A program made the translations under genes and the position numbers. Shown here piece after piece: positions 1 through 8,035 of a DNA stretch of 51,701 bases (position 1 is its first letter; every line of letters begins with the position of its first letter). Under the pieces are notes generated by a model. The model was not told where the DNA came from. It saw only the letters and a list, made by a program, of their open reading frames with translations, and ran no database searches. The DNA lies in contig JAJDVI010000107.1 of the NCBI GenBank assembly GCA_022826195.1, forward strand, positions 1 to 51,701, written 5' to 3'. This DNA is from Acidobacteriota bacterium. GTDB taxonomy: Bacteria; Acidobacteriota; Vicinamibacteria; Marinacidobacterales; Marinacidobacteraceae.

Positions 1-1
1 G

Positions 2-424
2 GGCGGCGCGCGCGGGGGCCGGGGTTTCGGGCCGCCGGGCGGCCGGGGCGGCATGGGCCGCGGCGGCGGGCGTGGCGCTCCGGGCGGGGGTGGAGCACCG
101 CTCCTGAGCCTGCCGGACCTGCTGGAGATCGAAGCCGACGCGGCCGAACTGCGGCTGGTTCTCGACGAGCGGGTGCAGATCCTCTATCTGGACGGCGAAG
201 AGCACGCCCGCGAGGACGGCCGAGGGGGGCGCATTACCAGCGTGGCCGAGTTCCGCGGCGGCATCGCGCGCGTCCGGGAGGAACGGGAACTGCCCTTCGG
301 GAAACTCGAGCTGTTCCGGACGCTGCAGGCCACGGACGACGTGCTGGTCGTGCGCACGGAGCTCAAGATGCCACGGAGAGGGGATCCGCTGCTGCTCCGG
401 AGCGTGTACCGGCGGCTCGACTGA
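2..424 (+). CDS. Hypothetical protein, C-terminal part (5' end outside window)
   Basis: The reading frame is open from the window edge to a TGA at 422-424, so the start probably lies upstream. The first 35 or so visible residues are almost only Gly, Arg, Pro and Ala, a linker. The rest is a compact beta-rich domain with the pattern of small uncharacterised proteins that carry a 'LYxDG' turn and end in an arginine-rich '..MPRRGDP...VYRRLD' tail. I know no function for that family. Its 3' end overlaps the convergent flippase-like gene by about 60 bp, so one of the two stops may be less certain. An internal ATG at 53 is the first in-window start but lies inside the Gly-rich linker. Confidence 0.55.
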   Translation, partial: GGARGGRGFGPPGGRGGMGRGGGRGAPGGGGAPLLSLPDLLEIEADAAELRLVLDERVQILYLDGEEHAREDGRGGRITSVAEFRGGIARVREERELPFGKLELFRTLQATDDVLVVRTELKMPRRGDPLLLRSVYRRLD

Positions 425-1403
425 GCGGCCGGCGAGCGCCGCGGATCGTCCGCCACGCCGCCGGCAGAAACGGGGCGCTGAGCGCCGCGTTCAGGAGCAG
501 GAAGGTCAGGTGGGCGGACAGGCTGTAGGCGAGGAGGGCGGCTTCTCCTCCCGGTGACAGGGCCGCGGCTCCCGCGTGGAAGTAGATCCAGGCGGCCTGG
601 CTCGTTCCGATGCGCGCCACCGCGATCGGGAGGGCGCCCGCGAGAAAGATGATCGGGAGGGTGGCCAGCAGGGCGCCCACGGGAATCCGGATGCCGAAGG
701 CGCCGAGGGCGAAGTGGTGTCCCAGGGCGGCAACCAGGATCAGGGGCGCCTTCAGCGCGAGTACCGCGGCGTAGTGCCGGGGAGCGGCTCGCCGCAGCGA
801 CTGGAGGAGCCTCCAGCGGGGTGGCCCGAGCCCGGCGCCCCGCAGACGGCCTCGGAGAAAAGCGACGAGCAGGCAGAGGCCGGCGAAGCCGAGCGCGGCG
901 GCCACCGGGACGCGGTCCGGCGCGGCGCTGCCCAGGACGACGGCGCCGCCCGCCGCCCAGAGGAGGAGATGGCCCCGCTGGCAGAGGTCGAGGAAGAGGA
1001 TGGTCCCGGCGCACTCCCAGTAGCCCGAGTCCCGATGGGCCTCGCCGCCCCCCGCGCCTCCGAAGCGCCGTCCGAGCGTGCCCACCATCGCGGCCTGGGA
1101 GGCGCGTCCGTTCCAGAGCGAAACCAGGTAGTCCACCGCCCGGACCGCGAGCGATTCCCGGAAGCCGATTCCCGGCGGATGGAACCAGCGCAGCACCGCG
1201 GCCAGCAGGGCGCCGTCGAGGAGGACATAGAGGACGGAGACCGGAAGGAGCGCCGCGAAGAACAGAACCGGGTCCGCTCCGCGAAGCGCCTCCAGGATCC
1301 GCTCCGGCGGAATGCGGCGGAACAGCAGGGCCAGGATGAGCGCCGCCCCGACGAACGGGAGAGTTGCCAGGAGGAGCCGCTTCGGTGCGAAACGGGAGTT
1401 CAT
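363..1403 (-). CDS. Flippase-like / lysylphosphatidylglycerol synthase TM-region family membrane protein
   Basis: A 346-residue integral membrane protein with about eight hydrophobic segments. The early motif around 'DYLVSLWNGRASQAAMVG' and the later 'GALPIAVARIGTSQAAWIYF' match the UPF0104/AglD2/MprF-TM family, in which the membrane module alone is thought to move lipids or lipid-linked precursors across the inner membrane. No lysyl-transferase domain is present, so a lysyl-PG synthase role is not supported. The ATG at 1403 overlaps the stop of the npdG-like gene (ATGA), so the two are translationally coupled. The 3' end runs into the convergent gene at the left edge. The substrate is unknown. 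Confidence 0.7.
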   Translation of the reverse strand: MNSRFAPKRLLLATLPFVGAALILALLFRRIPPERILEALRGADPVLFFAALLPVSVLYVLLDGALLAAVLRWFHPPGIGFRESLAVRAVDYLVSLWNGRASQAAMVGTLGRRFGGAGGGEAHRDSGYWECAGTILFLDLCQRGHLLLWAAGGAVVLGSAAPDRVPVAAALGFAGLCLLVAFLRGRLRGAGLGPPRWRLLQSLRRAAPRHYAAVLALKAPLILVAALGHHFALGAFGIRIPVGALLATLPIIFLAGALPIAVARIGTSQAAWIYFHAGAAALSPGGEAALLAYSLSAHLTFLLLNAALSAPFLPAAWRTIRGARRPLSRAAGTRSGAAADPLSVAS

Positions 1404-2152
1404 GGGCGGTGCGTCAGTCCCGTGACCATGAGCCCGGCGTGCCGGGCCGGGCCCCGGTTGAGCTCCAGGAGCAGCCCGAGCGCGGCCTCCGCCGCGCGGG
1501 ACTTCCGGAGCGGTCCGGCGGGCACCGCCCGCAGTCCGGTGAGTTCCGCCAGCCGGGCGGCCGTCTCGCGGTCGGCGGTCCCGTCAGCGAAGACCAGGAT
1601 GTCCGGCGCGGGTTCAGCGCCCGCCGCTCCGGGCGGGAGCCGGAGGAGGCCGGCGGCAACCGTCTGGAAGGCGGCGGCCACGCGCACCTTCCCGGCGCCC
1701 GCTCGCCGCAGGACCCGCTCGGCCTCCTCGGCCGCGGAGGTCTCGGGACGGGACCCCGGCGGCCAGAGTACGCCGCAGCACACCACCAGCTTCCCGTCGA
1801 GCTCGGAGCCGAGTTCCTCGAGGAGCGCTTCCTGGCCGGCGAAGGGAACGGAGAGGAAGACCGTGTCCGCGGCCCGGGCGGCGGCGCGATTCGTCGCGCC
1901 GGACACCGCGAGGCCCCGGGCCGGGTCGGAAACGGCGCCTGGCGCATCGAGACCCGTCCGCACCCGCGCCGCGGCTTCCTCCGCCCGTTTCCCGTCGCGC
2001 GAGCCGATCACCACCCGGGCTCCGCCGAGCGCGAGCCGCCACGCGAGCCCCAGTCCGAACTGTCCGGTCCCCCCGAGCACCGCGAGGTTGGCAGCCGGTG
2101 GCGAAACCCCCGCGGCCCAGTTCTCCCGGTGGGGGCTTGAGCGGCGATGCAT
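1400..2152 (-). CDS. npdG: F420-dependent NADP oxidoreductase (NpdG/Fno-like)
   Basis: Predicted cytoplasmic hydride exchange between F420 and NADP. A Rossmann motif GGTGQFG lies at about residues 27-33, followed by 'VVIGSRD', the Ser-Arg pair that binds the NADP phosphate in this family. The later 'VFLSVPFAGQ' and the proline-rich 'CCGVLWPPG' segment fit an NADP-binding coenzyme F420-dependent oxidoreductase. The frame stays open back to an ATG at 2227, but a 19-bp dyad at 2201-2219 falls inside that extension, and the extra residues have no family similarity. I therefore place the start at ATG 2152; even this leaves about 20 extra residues before the Rossmann strand. The adjacent cofE gene strongly supports F420 use. 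Confidence 0.8.
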   Translation of the reverse strand: MHRRSSPHRENWAAGVSPPAANLAVLGGTGQFGLGLAWRLALGGARVVIGSRDGKRAEEAAARVRTGLDAPGAVSDPARGLAVSGATNRAAARAADTVFLSVPFAGQEALLEELGSELDGKLVVCCGVLWPPGSRPETSAAEEAERVLRRAGAGKVRVAAAFQTVAAGLLRLPPGAAGAEPAPDILVFADGTADRETAARLAELTGLRAVPAGPLRKSRAAEAALGLLLELNRGPARHAGLMVTGLTHRP

Positions 2153-2200
2153 CCCCGCTGAACCGCGCCGCTGCGTGGCGCTCGGCGTTGCGTTTCGGTC

Positions 2201-2219
2201 GGAATACACCCGGTATTCC
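2201..2219. promoter_or_regulatory. Perfect 7-5-7 dyad upstream of npdG
   Basis: GGAATAC - 5 nt - GTATTCC is a perfect inverted repeat in the 146-bp gap between cofE and npdG, about 50-70 bp upstream of the npdG start used here. Its symmetry and AT content stand out against the GC-rich surroundings. It is most simply an operator for a dimeric regulator; no regulator is encoded next to it. A hairpin in the transcript is the alternative. Confidence 0.45.
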
Positions 2220-2298
2220 TGCCTCACGCGCGTTGTCAGCGGGGCGCCTCGCCGCTCTCGGCGCTCACGGGGGTTTCACCACCGGCTGCCAGGACCGG

Positions 2299-3048
2299 TC
2301 ACCGGAAGATGTCTTCCCCGCGACTACGGAGCAGCGAGGCTCCCGTTCCCGGTTCCGCCCCCGGGTGCGACGGGACGCCCTGCGCCAGCACCGCCGGAAT
2401 GCGCCGCAGCTTTCCCATGACGAGACCGGCGGCGCCGGCCAACTCGTCCGCGATGGCCATCGTCGAGGACTGGAGGGTCCGGCCGCTGAAGTCCGGCTGC
2501 CCGCGGTAGTCGTGGAGCGCCGGTACGCCGGCGATCCCGATGGCCACGTTCACCGCCCCGAGGCGGAACGGCCGTCCCCAGGTGTCGGTGATGACGACCC
2601 CCAGCCGCGTCTCGGTCGCCTCGGAGAGCCGTTCGGCAAGCTCGCGCGCCGAGCCGTCGGGGTCTTCGGGCAGCAGGCAGACGTGGCCCTCCGGCACGTT
2701 CGAGCGGTCCACCCCCGAGTTGGCGCAGACGAACCCGTGGCGGGTCTCGGTGACCAGCACCCCGCGCTGCACGCGCACCATGTCCCGGGCCTCGCCGAGG
2801 ACCGCCTGGACTTCCCGGGGGTCGCGCCCGTACTCCGCGGCCCACGCCCGGGCGATCTTCGTCGGCCGCAGCCGCTTGAGCTGTACCAGCCTCCCTTCGG
2901 CCTTCGAGACGACCTTGTGACAGACCACGACGACGTCGCCGTCGCCGGGTTCGGCCCCGGAGTGGAGCATCCCGTCGAGCAGGAGCCGCGCCAGGTCGTC
3001 CCCGGACTGGACTTCGGGCAGTCCTTCCAGCCCGCGCAGGGTCAGCAT
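2299..3048 (-). CDS. cofE: Coenzyme F420-0:L-glutamate ligase
   Basis: Adds glutamate to the F420-0 side chain using GTP. The sequence starts with the family's 'L.GLPEV..GDDLA' pattern, then 'VVVVCHKVVSKAEG' (about residues 39-52) with the Lys residues of the nucleotide/metal site. Next come 'ANSGVDRSNVPEG', the 'DTWGRPFRLG..NVAIG' segment and 'DYRGQPDFSGR', all CofE hallmarks. At about 249 residues it is a stand-alone CofE, without the FbiB-type nitroreductase domain. The start is ATG 3048; a TTG nine bases upstream is also possible. It begins a few bases after the stop of the secreted-protein gene, suggesting one transcript with it and npdG. Confidence 0.92.
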   Translation of the reverse strand: MLTLRGLEGLPEVQSGDDLARLLLDGMLHSGAEPGDGDVVVVCHKVVSKAEGRLVQLKRLRPTKIARAWAAEYGRDPREVQAVLGEARDMVRVQRGVLVTETRHGFVCANSGVDRSNVPEGHVCLLPEDPDGSARELAERLSEATETRLGVVITDTWGRPFRLGAVNVAIGIAGVPALHDYRGQPDFSGRTLQSSTMAIADELAGAAGLVMGKLRRIPAVLAQGVPSHPGAEPGTGASLLRSRGEDIFR

Positions 3049-3060
3049 GAACGGCAAAGC

Positions 3061-3930
3061 CTATCGGTCCAGAGACGCCGGGAGCGAGCGAAAGTCCAGG
3101 AAGTCGTAGTGGACCCGCCGGCGAATCCGGCGGATGAAGAACATCCGGGCGTCCACGGTCATGGTCACCCGCTTGGGGAGCCAGAGTTCACCGTCGAACT
3201 CGCTCTCCACGTCGGCGCTTGTCCCGCGGTGGAGACGGCCGAAGAGCCCGGCGATGAAGTTCTCCGCCTCGGTGAGCACCGTGCGCACGCGGGCGATCTG
3301 CCGGCTCTCCTCGTCCACCCAGAGTTCCCCCTCGCACTTGGACACCACCGACATCATCCGGTTCGGGGCGTCGTCGAATCCCGGGCGGGGCCAGAAACGG
3401 ACCACCTGGACGGGACGGCCGCGCCAGGTATCGCGCCGCAGCAGCTCTCCCTCGAACATCTCGAGTTCGACCGCATCCCTGACGATCTTGTAGAAGAGAT
3501 CCATCCCGTTCTTCGGGAGGATCTCGTAGTCGGGATCCTGGCGTTCCAGCGCCCGACGGTCCTCGTCCGCCTCCTCCTTCGCGGCTTCGATCGCCCGCCG
3601 GTAGCGGCGCTCCTCGCGGCGGAAACGCCGCCCCGCGATCGGCTCGCCGTCGAGTTCCAGGAGCTTCCACAGGTGACGTCCGAACTCCGGCCGGTACTCG
3701 TAGAGCGCGTTGGCGCTCGCGACGACCTCCCGCTCCTCGTCGAGCCGCTCGGTGGTGATCAGCTGGCGGAAGGTGAGACCGCCTTCCAGCGGCCGCACCG
3801 TCTCGCGGTGATCGAGTACCCGGGCAAGCAGCGCTTCGGCGGCGTCCTGGTCTCCGATCGGGACGTCCTGCGCGGAAACCGCGCCGGCCGCCAGCGCCAG
3901 GGAGCCCCAGACAACGGCCGCGACGCGCAT
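3061..3930 (-). CDS. Secreted protein of unknown function
   Basis: I do not recognise a named family. ATG 3930 gives a clean Sec signal peptide ending 'GAVSAQ', so I prefer it to an upstream start at 4002, which would put 24 non-signal residues before it. The mature part (about 265 residues) has a charged helical middle (about 115-150 from this start, Arg/Glu-rich, possible coiled coil). A beta-rich C-terminal half follows with 'GELWVDEESRQIARV' and 'GELWLPKRVTMTVDARMFF', similar in style to LolA/LolB-like outer-membrane lipoprotein-sorting folds. It is divergently transcribed from the symporter and probably starts the transcript that includes cofE. Confidence 0.6.
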   Translation of the reverse strand: MRVAAVVWGSLALAAGAVSAQDVPIGDQDAAEALLARVLDHRETVRPLEGGLTFRQLITTERLDEEREVVASANALYEYRPEFGRHLWKLLELDGEPIAGRRFRREERRYRRAIEAAKEEADEDRRALERQDPDYEILPKNGMDLFYKIVRDAVELEMFEGELLRRDTWRGRPVQVVRFWPRPGFDDAPNRMMSVVSKCEGELWVDEESRQIARVRTVLTEAENFIAGLFGRLHRGTSADVESEFDGELWLPKRVTMTVDARMFFIRRIRRRVHYDFLDFRSLPASLDR

Positions 3931-3995
3931 CGGAGGCGAGAGTTTAGGACGGCCCGCGGGAGGTGGCCGGTGTGTTCGGTTACGGTGTACCGCCG

Positions 3996-5732
3996 ATGGC
4001 ATTCAGCGGCCTCGACTGGATCGTCTTCGGACTCTACGTGGGCGCGGCGCTCGCCGTCGGGCTCTGGGCGGTCCGCTTCGCGGCGAAGGACAGCGACTCC
4101 TTCTTCCTCGCCGGCCGGCGGCTTCCCTGGTGGCTGCTCGGGACCTCGATGGTCGCGACGACCTTCTCCACCGATACTCCGAACCTGGTCGCCGAACTGG
4201 TTCGCCAGAACGGCGTCGCCGCGAACTGGGCCTGGTGGGCGTTCTGCATCACCGGGATGCTCACCGTGTTCGTCTTCGCGCCACTCTGGCGCCGGAGCCG
4301 CCTGACGACGGACCTCGGGTTCTACGAAATCCGTTACGCGGGCAGACCGGCCGCCTTCCTCAGGGGCTTTCGCGCCGTCTATCTCGGCGTCTTCTTCAAC
4401 TGCGTGGTGATCGCCACCGTCACCCTCGCGGGCGCCAAGATCGGGGGCGTCCTCTTCGGACTCGAGAAGTCCACCGCCGTACTGATCGCCGGGGGTCTCG
4501 CGGCCGCCTACGCCGTGGTCGCCGGATTCTGGGGGGTGGTGGTCACCGATCTGCTGCAGTTCGTCGTTTCGATGGTGGGGGCCGTGGTGGCGGCGGTGTG
4601 GGCGCTCGACCACCCGGCGGTGGGCGGTCTCCCGGGCCTCGTGGAGCAGTTCGGCGACCGCCTCGCCGTCATCCCGCCGACCGGGACCGAGGCGTTCGCC
4701 GTCCTCTTCGTGGTGCCGGTGGCGCTCCAGTGGTGGAGCGTCTGGTATCCGGGAGCCGAGCCGGGGGGCGGCGGCTACATCGCCCAGCGGATGCTGGCCG
4801 CCCGCAGCGAGAAGGACGCGCTGCGGGGGACGCTCTGGTTCAACATCGCCCATTACACCCTGCGGCCCTGGCCGTGGATCCTCGTGGCCCTTGCGTCCAT
4901 CGCGGTCTATCCGGACGTTGCGGCGCTCCAGAACGCGCTGCCGGGCCTCGACCCGGCGCTCGTCGGCGACGACCTCGCCTATCCGCTCATGCTCCGGCTG
5001 CTGCCGCCGGGTCTCCTCGGCCTGGCTGCCGCGTCGCTCGCCGGGGCCTACATGTCCACCGTGGACACGCACCTGAACTGGGGGGCGTCCTACGTGGTGG
5101 AGGATGTGTACCGGCGGTTCTTCCGGCCCGCGGCCGGAGCCCGGGAGTCCGTGGCGGTGGCGCGGATCGCGACCGTCCTGCTGATGGCGGCGGCGGGGCT
5201 GCTCACCCTCTTCATCGACACCGCCCGGGGAGGCTTCGGGCTGCTCCTCCAGATCGGAGCCGGTACCGGGCCGCTCTTCATCGCCCGCTGGCTGTGGTGG
5301 CGGATCAATGCCTGGAGCGAGATCGCCGCCATGGCGGGATCGCTCGCGGTGGCGGCCTCCCTCCCGCTGCTCGGGATCGAACCGGGATCGATCCCGGGGC
5401 TGGTGGCCGGTCTCACCGCCACCACCGTGATCTGGCTGGGCGTCACCCTGCTGACGCCGGCCGAGTCGCGTGCGACGCTCGACCGTTTCGTCGAGCGCAC
5501 CCGGCCGCCGCGGGCCGGCTGGAGCGCCGCCTACGCGCGCACCCGGACGCGTCCCGAACCGTCCGGGCGCGCCTTCATGGCCTGGCCGGTGGCGTGCCTG
5601 ATGGTCTATTCGGTGCTCTTCGGCGCCGGCGCCGTGCTCTTCGGGCACGGCGCCGCGGTCATCCTGACGTGGGCGCTCCTCGCGGTCGTTTCCGGTTTGG
5701 CGGTCTCCCGGCTGATGGCAACCCGGGAGTGA
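3996..5732 (+). CDS. Sodium:solute symporter (SSS family)
   Basis: About 578 residues and 13 or so membrane segments, typical of the SSS/LeuT-fold family. The N-terminus has 'SDSFFLAGRRLPWWLLGTS' (ligand and sodium site region of helix 1), then 'GLWAVRF' and 'GFWGVVVTDLLQFVV', the family signature around helix 5. 'WWSVWYPGAEPGGGGYIAQRM' and 'AAASLAGAYMSTVDTHLNWGASYVVEDVYRRF' match the sodium-site helix 8 region. The substrate cannot be named from sequence. ATG 3996 is used; an in-frame GTG at 3963 adds 11 residues. Neither has a clear Shine-Dalgarno sequence. It is convergent with the HtrA gene. Confidence 0.85.
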   Translation: MAFSGLDWIVFGLYVGAALAVGLWAVRFAAKDSDSFFLAGRRLPWWLLGTSMVATTFSTDTPNLVAELVRQNGVAANWAWWAFCITGMLTVFVFAPLWRRSRLTTDLGFYEIRYAGRPAAFLRGFRAVYLGVFFNCVVIATVTLAGAKIGGVLFGLEKSTAVLIAGGLAAAYAVVAGFWGVVVTDLLQFVVSMVGAVVAAVWALDHPAVGGLPGLVEQFGDRLAVIPPTGTEAFAVLFVVPVALQWWSVWYPGAEPGGGGYIAQRMLAARSEKDALRGTLWFNIAHYTLRPWPWILVALASIAVYPDVAALQNALPGLDPALVGDDLAYPLMLRLLPPGLLGLAAASLAGAYMSTVDTHLNWGASYVVEDVYRRFFRPAAGARESVAVARIATVLLMAAAGLLTLFIDTARGGFGLLLQIGAGTGPLFIARWLWWRINAWSEIAAMAGSLAVAASLPLLGIEPGSIPGLVAGLTATTVIWLGVTLLTPAESRATLDRFVERTRPPRAGWSAAYARTRTRPEPSGRAFMAWPVACLMVYSVLFGAGAVLFGHGAAVILTWALLAVVSGLAVSRLMATRE

Positions 5733-5748
5733 TGCCTGCTCCGGAACC

Positions 5749-6861
5749 TCAGCGGCGGCGGCGCCGGCGCATGACGGTATCCCGGTCGATGAGCTGCACC
5801 CGGACGTCGAGCTCGCGCTCGTCCCGCCAGATCCGCAGGTTCACCTCGTCCCCCACCCGGTAGTTCGTCTCGAGCAGCAGCAGGAGTTCGCGCTCCGTAG
5901 CGACGGCCTGCCCGTCCACGGCCAGCAGGTAGTCCCCGCCGTAACGGAACCGGATGTTGCCGATCCGGCCCATGCTGCCGGCGCCCCGCAGACCCGCCCG
6001 TTCGGCCGGACCGCCGCGGGCGATGGCCCGGATCATCAAGCCGCCCCCCGAGGGAGCGGGAACTCCCGAGCGCCGGAAGGCGCGGGCGAACCGCTCGGGA
6101 ATCTCCTGCACCGAGATGGCCAGGTGGGGATGGGGATACCTGCCGTTTTCAATGAGTTCCGGCACCACCCGCGCCAGCGTGGTGGCGGGAATGGCGTACC
6201 CGATGCCGGCCGAGGTCCCGGTGGGGCTCACGATGGCGCTGTTCACGCCCACCACCCGGCCGTCGAGATCAAGCAGCGGGCCGCCCGAGTTGCCCTGGTT
6301 GATCGCCGCGTCGGTCTGGATGATCTCCCCGATGAATCCCTGGTCGGGACTCTCGATGACGCGTCCCAGGCCGCTCACCACTCCGGTAGTGAGGGTCTGG
6401 TCGAGGCCGAAGGGGTGTCCGATCGCCACCACGAAGCGTCCCACTTCGAGGGCGTCCGAGTCTCCCAGCGTCAACGCCTTCGGATCGCCGGCGCCGGAAG
6501 CCAGCTCGAGCACGGCGAGATCGTTCGTGGGATCGGCGCCGACGAGCCGGGCGTCCCGCACCTCGCCGTCGGCGAAGGTGACCTGAAGCTGGTCCGCTCC
6601 CTCCACCACGTGGTAGTTCGTGACGATCCGGCCCCGGGAGTCGTAGACGAAACCGGACCCCGAACCCTCCTGGGTGACCTGGCCGCGGAACCAGTCGTAG
6701 CTCTGGATCTGGGCGGTGATGTTCACGACCGCGGGGCTCGCGGTCCGGTAGACCTCGGAGACCCGCCGTTCGAGTTCGATCTGCGCGCCCGCCGCCGGGG
6801 GCAGGGCGGCGAAGGAAGCGGCGGCCAGGGTGGCGGCGACGCGGCGGGTCGGAAAGGTCAC
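5749..6861 (-). CDS. HtrA/DegP-like periplasmic serine protease with one PDZ domain
   Basis: A 370-residue S1C protease. The signal peptide ends at about residue 26 ('PPAAGAQ'). The catalytic triad is visible as His84 (TNYHVVEG), Asp114 (DPTNDLAVL) and Ser192 (GNSGGPL). One C-terminal PDZ domain (about 250-360) has its ligand loop interrupted by a Gly/Arg-rich insert ('GLRGAGSMGRIGNIRFRYGG'). The protein ends in six arginines. By family it degrades or chaperones misfolded envelope proteins. The start lies 57 bp from the divergent iron-transporter gene, so both could respond to the regulatory site between them. Confidence 0.9.
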   Translation of the reverse strand: MTFPTRRVAATLAAASFAALPPAAGAQIELERRVSEVYRTASPAVVNITAQIQSYDWFRGQVTQEGSGSGFVYDSRGRIVTNYHVVEGADQLQVTFADGEVRDARLVGADPTNDLAVLELASGAGDPKALTLGDSDALEVGRFVVAIGHPFGLDQTLTTGVVSGLGRVIESPDQGFIGEIIQTDAAINQGNSGGPLLDLDGRVVGVNSAIVSPTGTSAGIGYAIPATTLARVVPELIENGRYPHPHLAISVQEIPERFARAFRRSGVPAPSGGGLMIRAIARGGPAERAGLRGAGSMGRIGNIRFRYGGDYLLAVDGQAVATERELLLLLETNYRVGDEVNLRIWRDERELDVRVQLIDRDTVMRRRRRR

Positions 6862-6904
6862 GAGAGGCCAGGCAGCAAGACCCGCGCCACGGCGGCGGTT
6901 CTGC

Positions 6905-6934
6905 TAGAGTTATCAACTATGAAACTCATTTTCA
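6905..6934 (+). promoter_or_regulatory. Fur-like box and -10 element over the fbpA start codon
   Basis: TGAAACTCATTTTCA at 6920-6934 matches the 7-1-7 Fur consensus TGATAATNATTATCA at 11 of 14 defined positions and has perfect 5-bp outer arms (TGAAA/TTTCA). It covers the start codon and codons 2-5. Just upstream lie a perfect AGTT-ATC-AACT palindrome (6908-6918) and a TAGAGT -10-like hexamer (6905-6910) about 8 nt before the ATG, so the message may be leaderless. The region is AT-rich in GC-rich surroundings. Iron-dependent repression is inferred. Confidence 0.55.
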
Positions 6935-7959
6935 ATATCGAAAAGAGGCCTTCCGCCACCCGGTGCGGGAAGCTGGCGGCCGCCGCAATTGTCTTCGTTG
7001 CGGCCGCCGGCTGCACGGGCGCTCCCGCACCCGAGACGCTGACGATCTACTGCGGGCGGGGCGAATCGCTCGTGGGCCCGGTGGTCGAGGCGTTCCAGGC
7101 GGAGACCGGAATCCAGGTGGAGATCCGCTACGGTGGCACCGCCGACCTGGCCGCCCAGATTCTGGAGGAGGGCGACCAGAGTCCGGCGGACGTCTACTAC
7201 GGCCAGGACGCGGGCGCGCTCGGCCAGCTTGCCAGCGAAGGCCGCCTGAGCCCGCTCCCGGACTCCATCCTCGACCGGGTTCCGGCCCGGTTCCGGGACC
7301 CGAGCGGCCGCTGGGTCGGGACCACCGGACGCGCCCGGGTCTTCGTGTACAACACCGAACTCCTGACCCCCGAGGATCTGCCGGAGACCATCCAGGGCTT
7401 CACCGACCCGCGCTGGAAGGGCCGGATCGGCTGGGCGCCCACCAACGGATCCTTCCAGGCTTTCGTGACCGCGGTCCGGCTCCTCGAGGGGGAGGACGCC
7501 GCCCGCGCCTGGCTCGAGGGAGTGCTCGCGAACGAGCCGGTGGCGTATCCGAACAACTCGGCCATCTACCAGGCGGTGGCGGACGGCGAGGTGGAACTCG
7601 CGCTGTCGAACCATTACTACCTCTTCCGGTTCCTGGTGCAGCACGGAGACGAGTTCGCGGCCCGGACGGTGAGTCCCCGGGGAGGGGGCGCCGGAGGCCT
7701 CATCAACATCTCCGGCGGGGGGGTGGTCAACACCGCGGCCAACCCCGAGGCCGGCGAGCGTTTCCTGGCGTACCTGCTCACCGAGGCGGTGCAGGAGCGC
7801 TTCGCCGGCGAGACCTACGAGTACCCGCTGGTTCCGGGGATCGCCACGGACCCGGCCGTCACTCCGCTCTCCGAGATCAGCCCTCCGGACCTCGAACTCG
7901 GGGACCTCGACGACCTGCGGGGAACGCTCGATCTTCTCCGCGAAGTAGGGGCCATCTAG
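6919..7959 (+). CDS. fbpA: Iron(III) ABC transporter substrate-binding lipoprotein (FbpA-like)
   Basis: A 346-residue extracytoplasmic binding protein. The lipobox ends at Cys32 (AAAGC). The mature protein starts 'LTIYCGRGESLVGPVVEAF', the FbpA/AfuA pattern. 'SNHYYLFRF' with Tyr233 and Tyr234 is the pair that coordinates ferric iron in FbpA, which argues against a thiamine or phosphonate ligand. The gene is followed directly by matching permease and ATPase genes. The ATG at 6919 is chosen because it gives the signal peptide; the frame remains open far upstream only because of base composition. A Fur-like box overlaps the start. Confidence 0.85.
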   Translation: MKLIFNIEKRPSATRCGKLAAAAIVFVAAAGCTGAPAPETLTIYCGRGESLVGPVVEAFQAETGIQVEIRYGGTADLAAQILEEGDQSPADVYYGQDAGALGQLASEGRLSPLPDSILDRVPARFRDPSGRWVGTTGRARVFVYNTELLTPEDLPETIQGFTDPRWKGRIGWAPTNGSFQAFVTAVRLLEGEDAARAWLEGVLANEPVAYPNNSAIYQAVADGEVELALSNHYYLFRFLVQHGDEFAARTVSPRGGGAGGLINISGGGVVNTAANPEAGERFLAYLLTEAVQERFAGETYEYPLVPGIATDPAVTPLSEISPPDLELGDLDDLRGTLDLLREVGAI

Positions 7960-8035
7960 GGAGCGCCGACCCTCAGGACCGGTGCCGCTGGCCGCACGCC
8001 GGCGAAGTCCGCGGGACGGCTACCGTTCGGGAACC

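Noticed and set aside
3759..5648. 629-codon minus-strand open frame across the symporter
   Set aside because: Antisense shadow with Arg/Gly/Glu/His-rich low-complexity product; the symporter frame is clearly the coding one.
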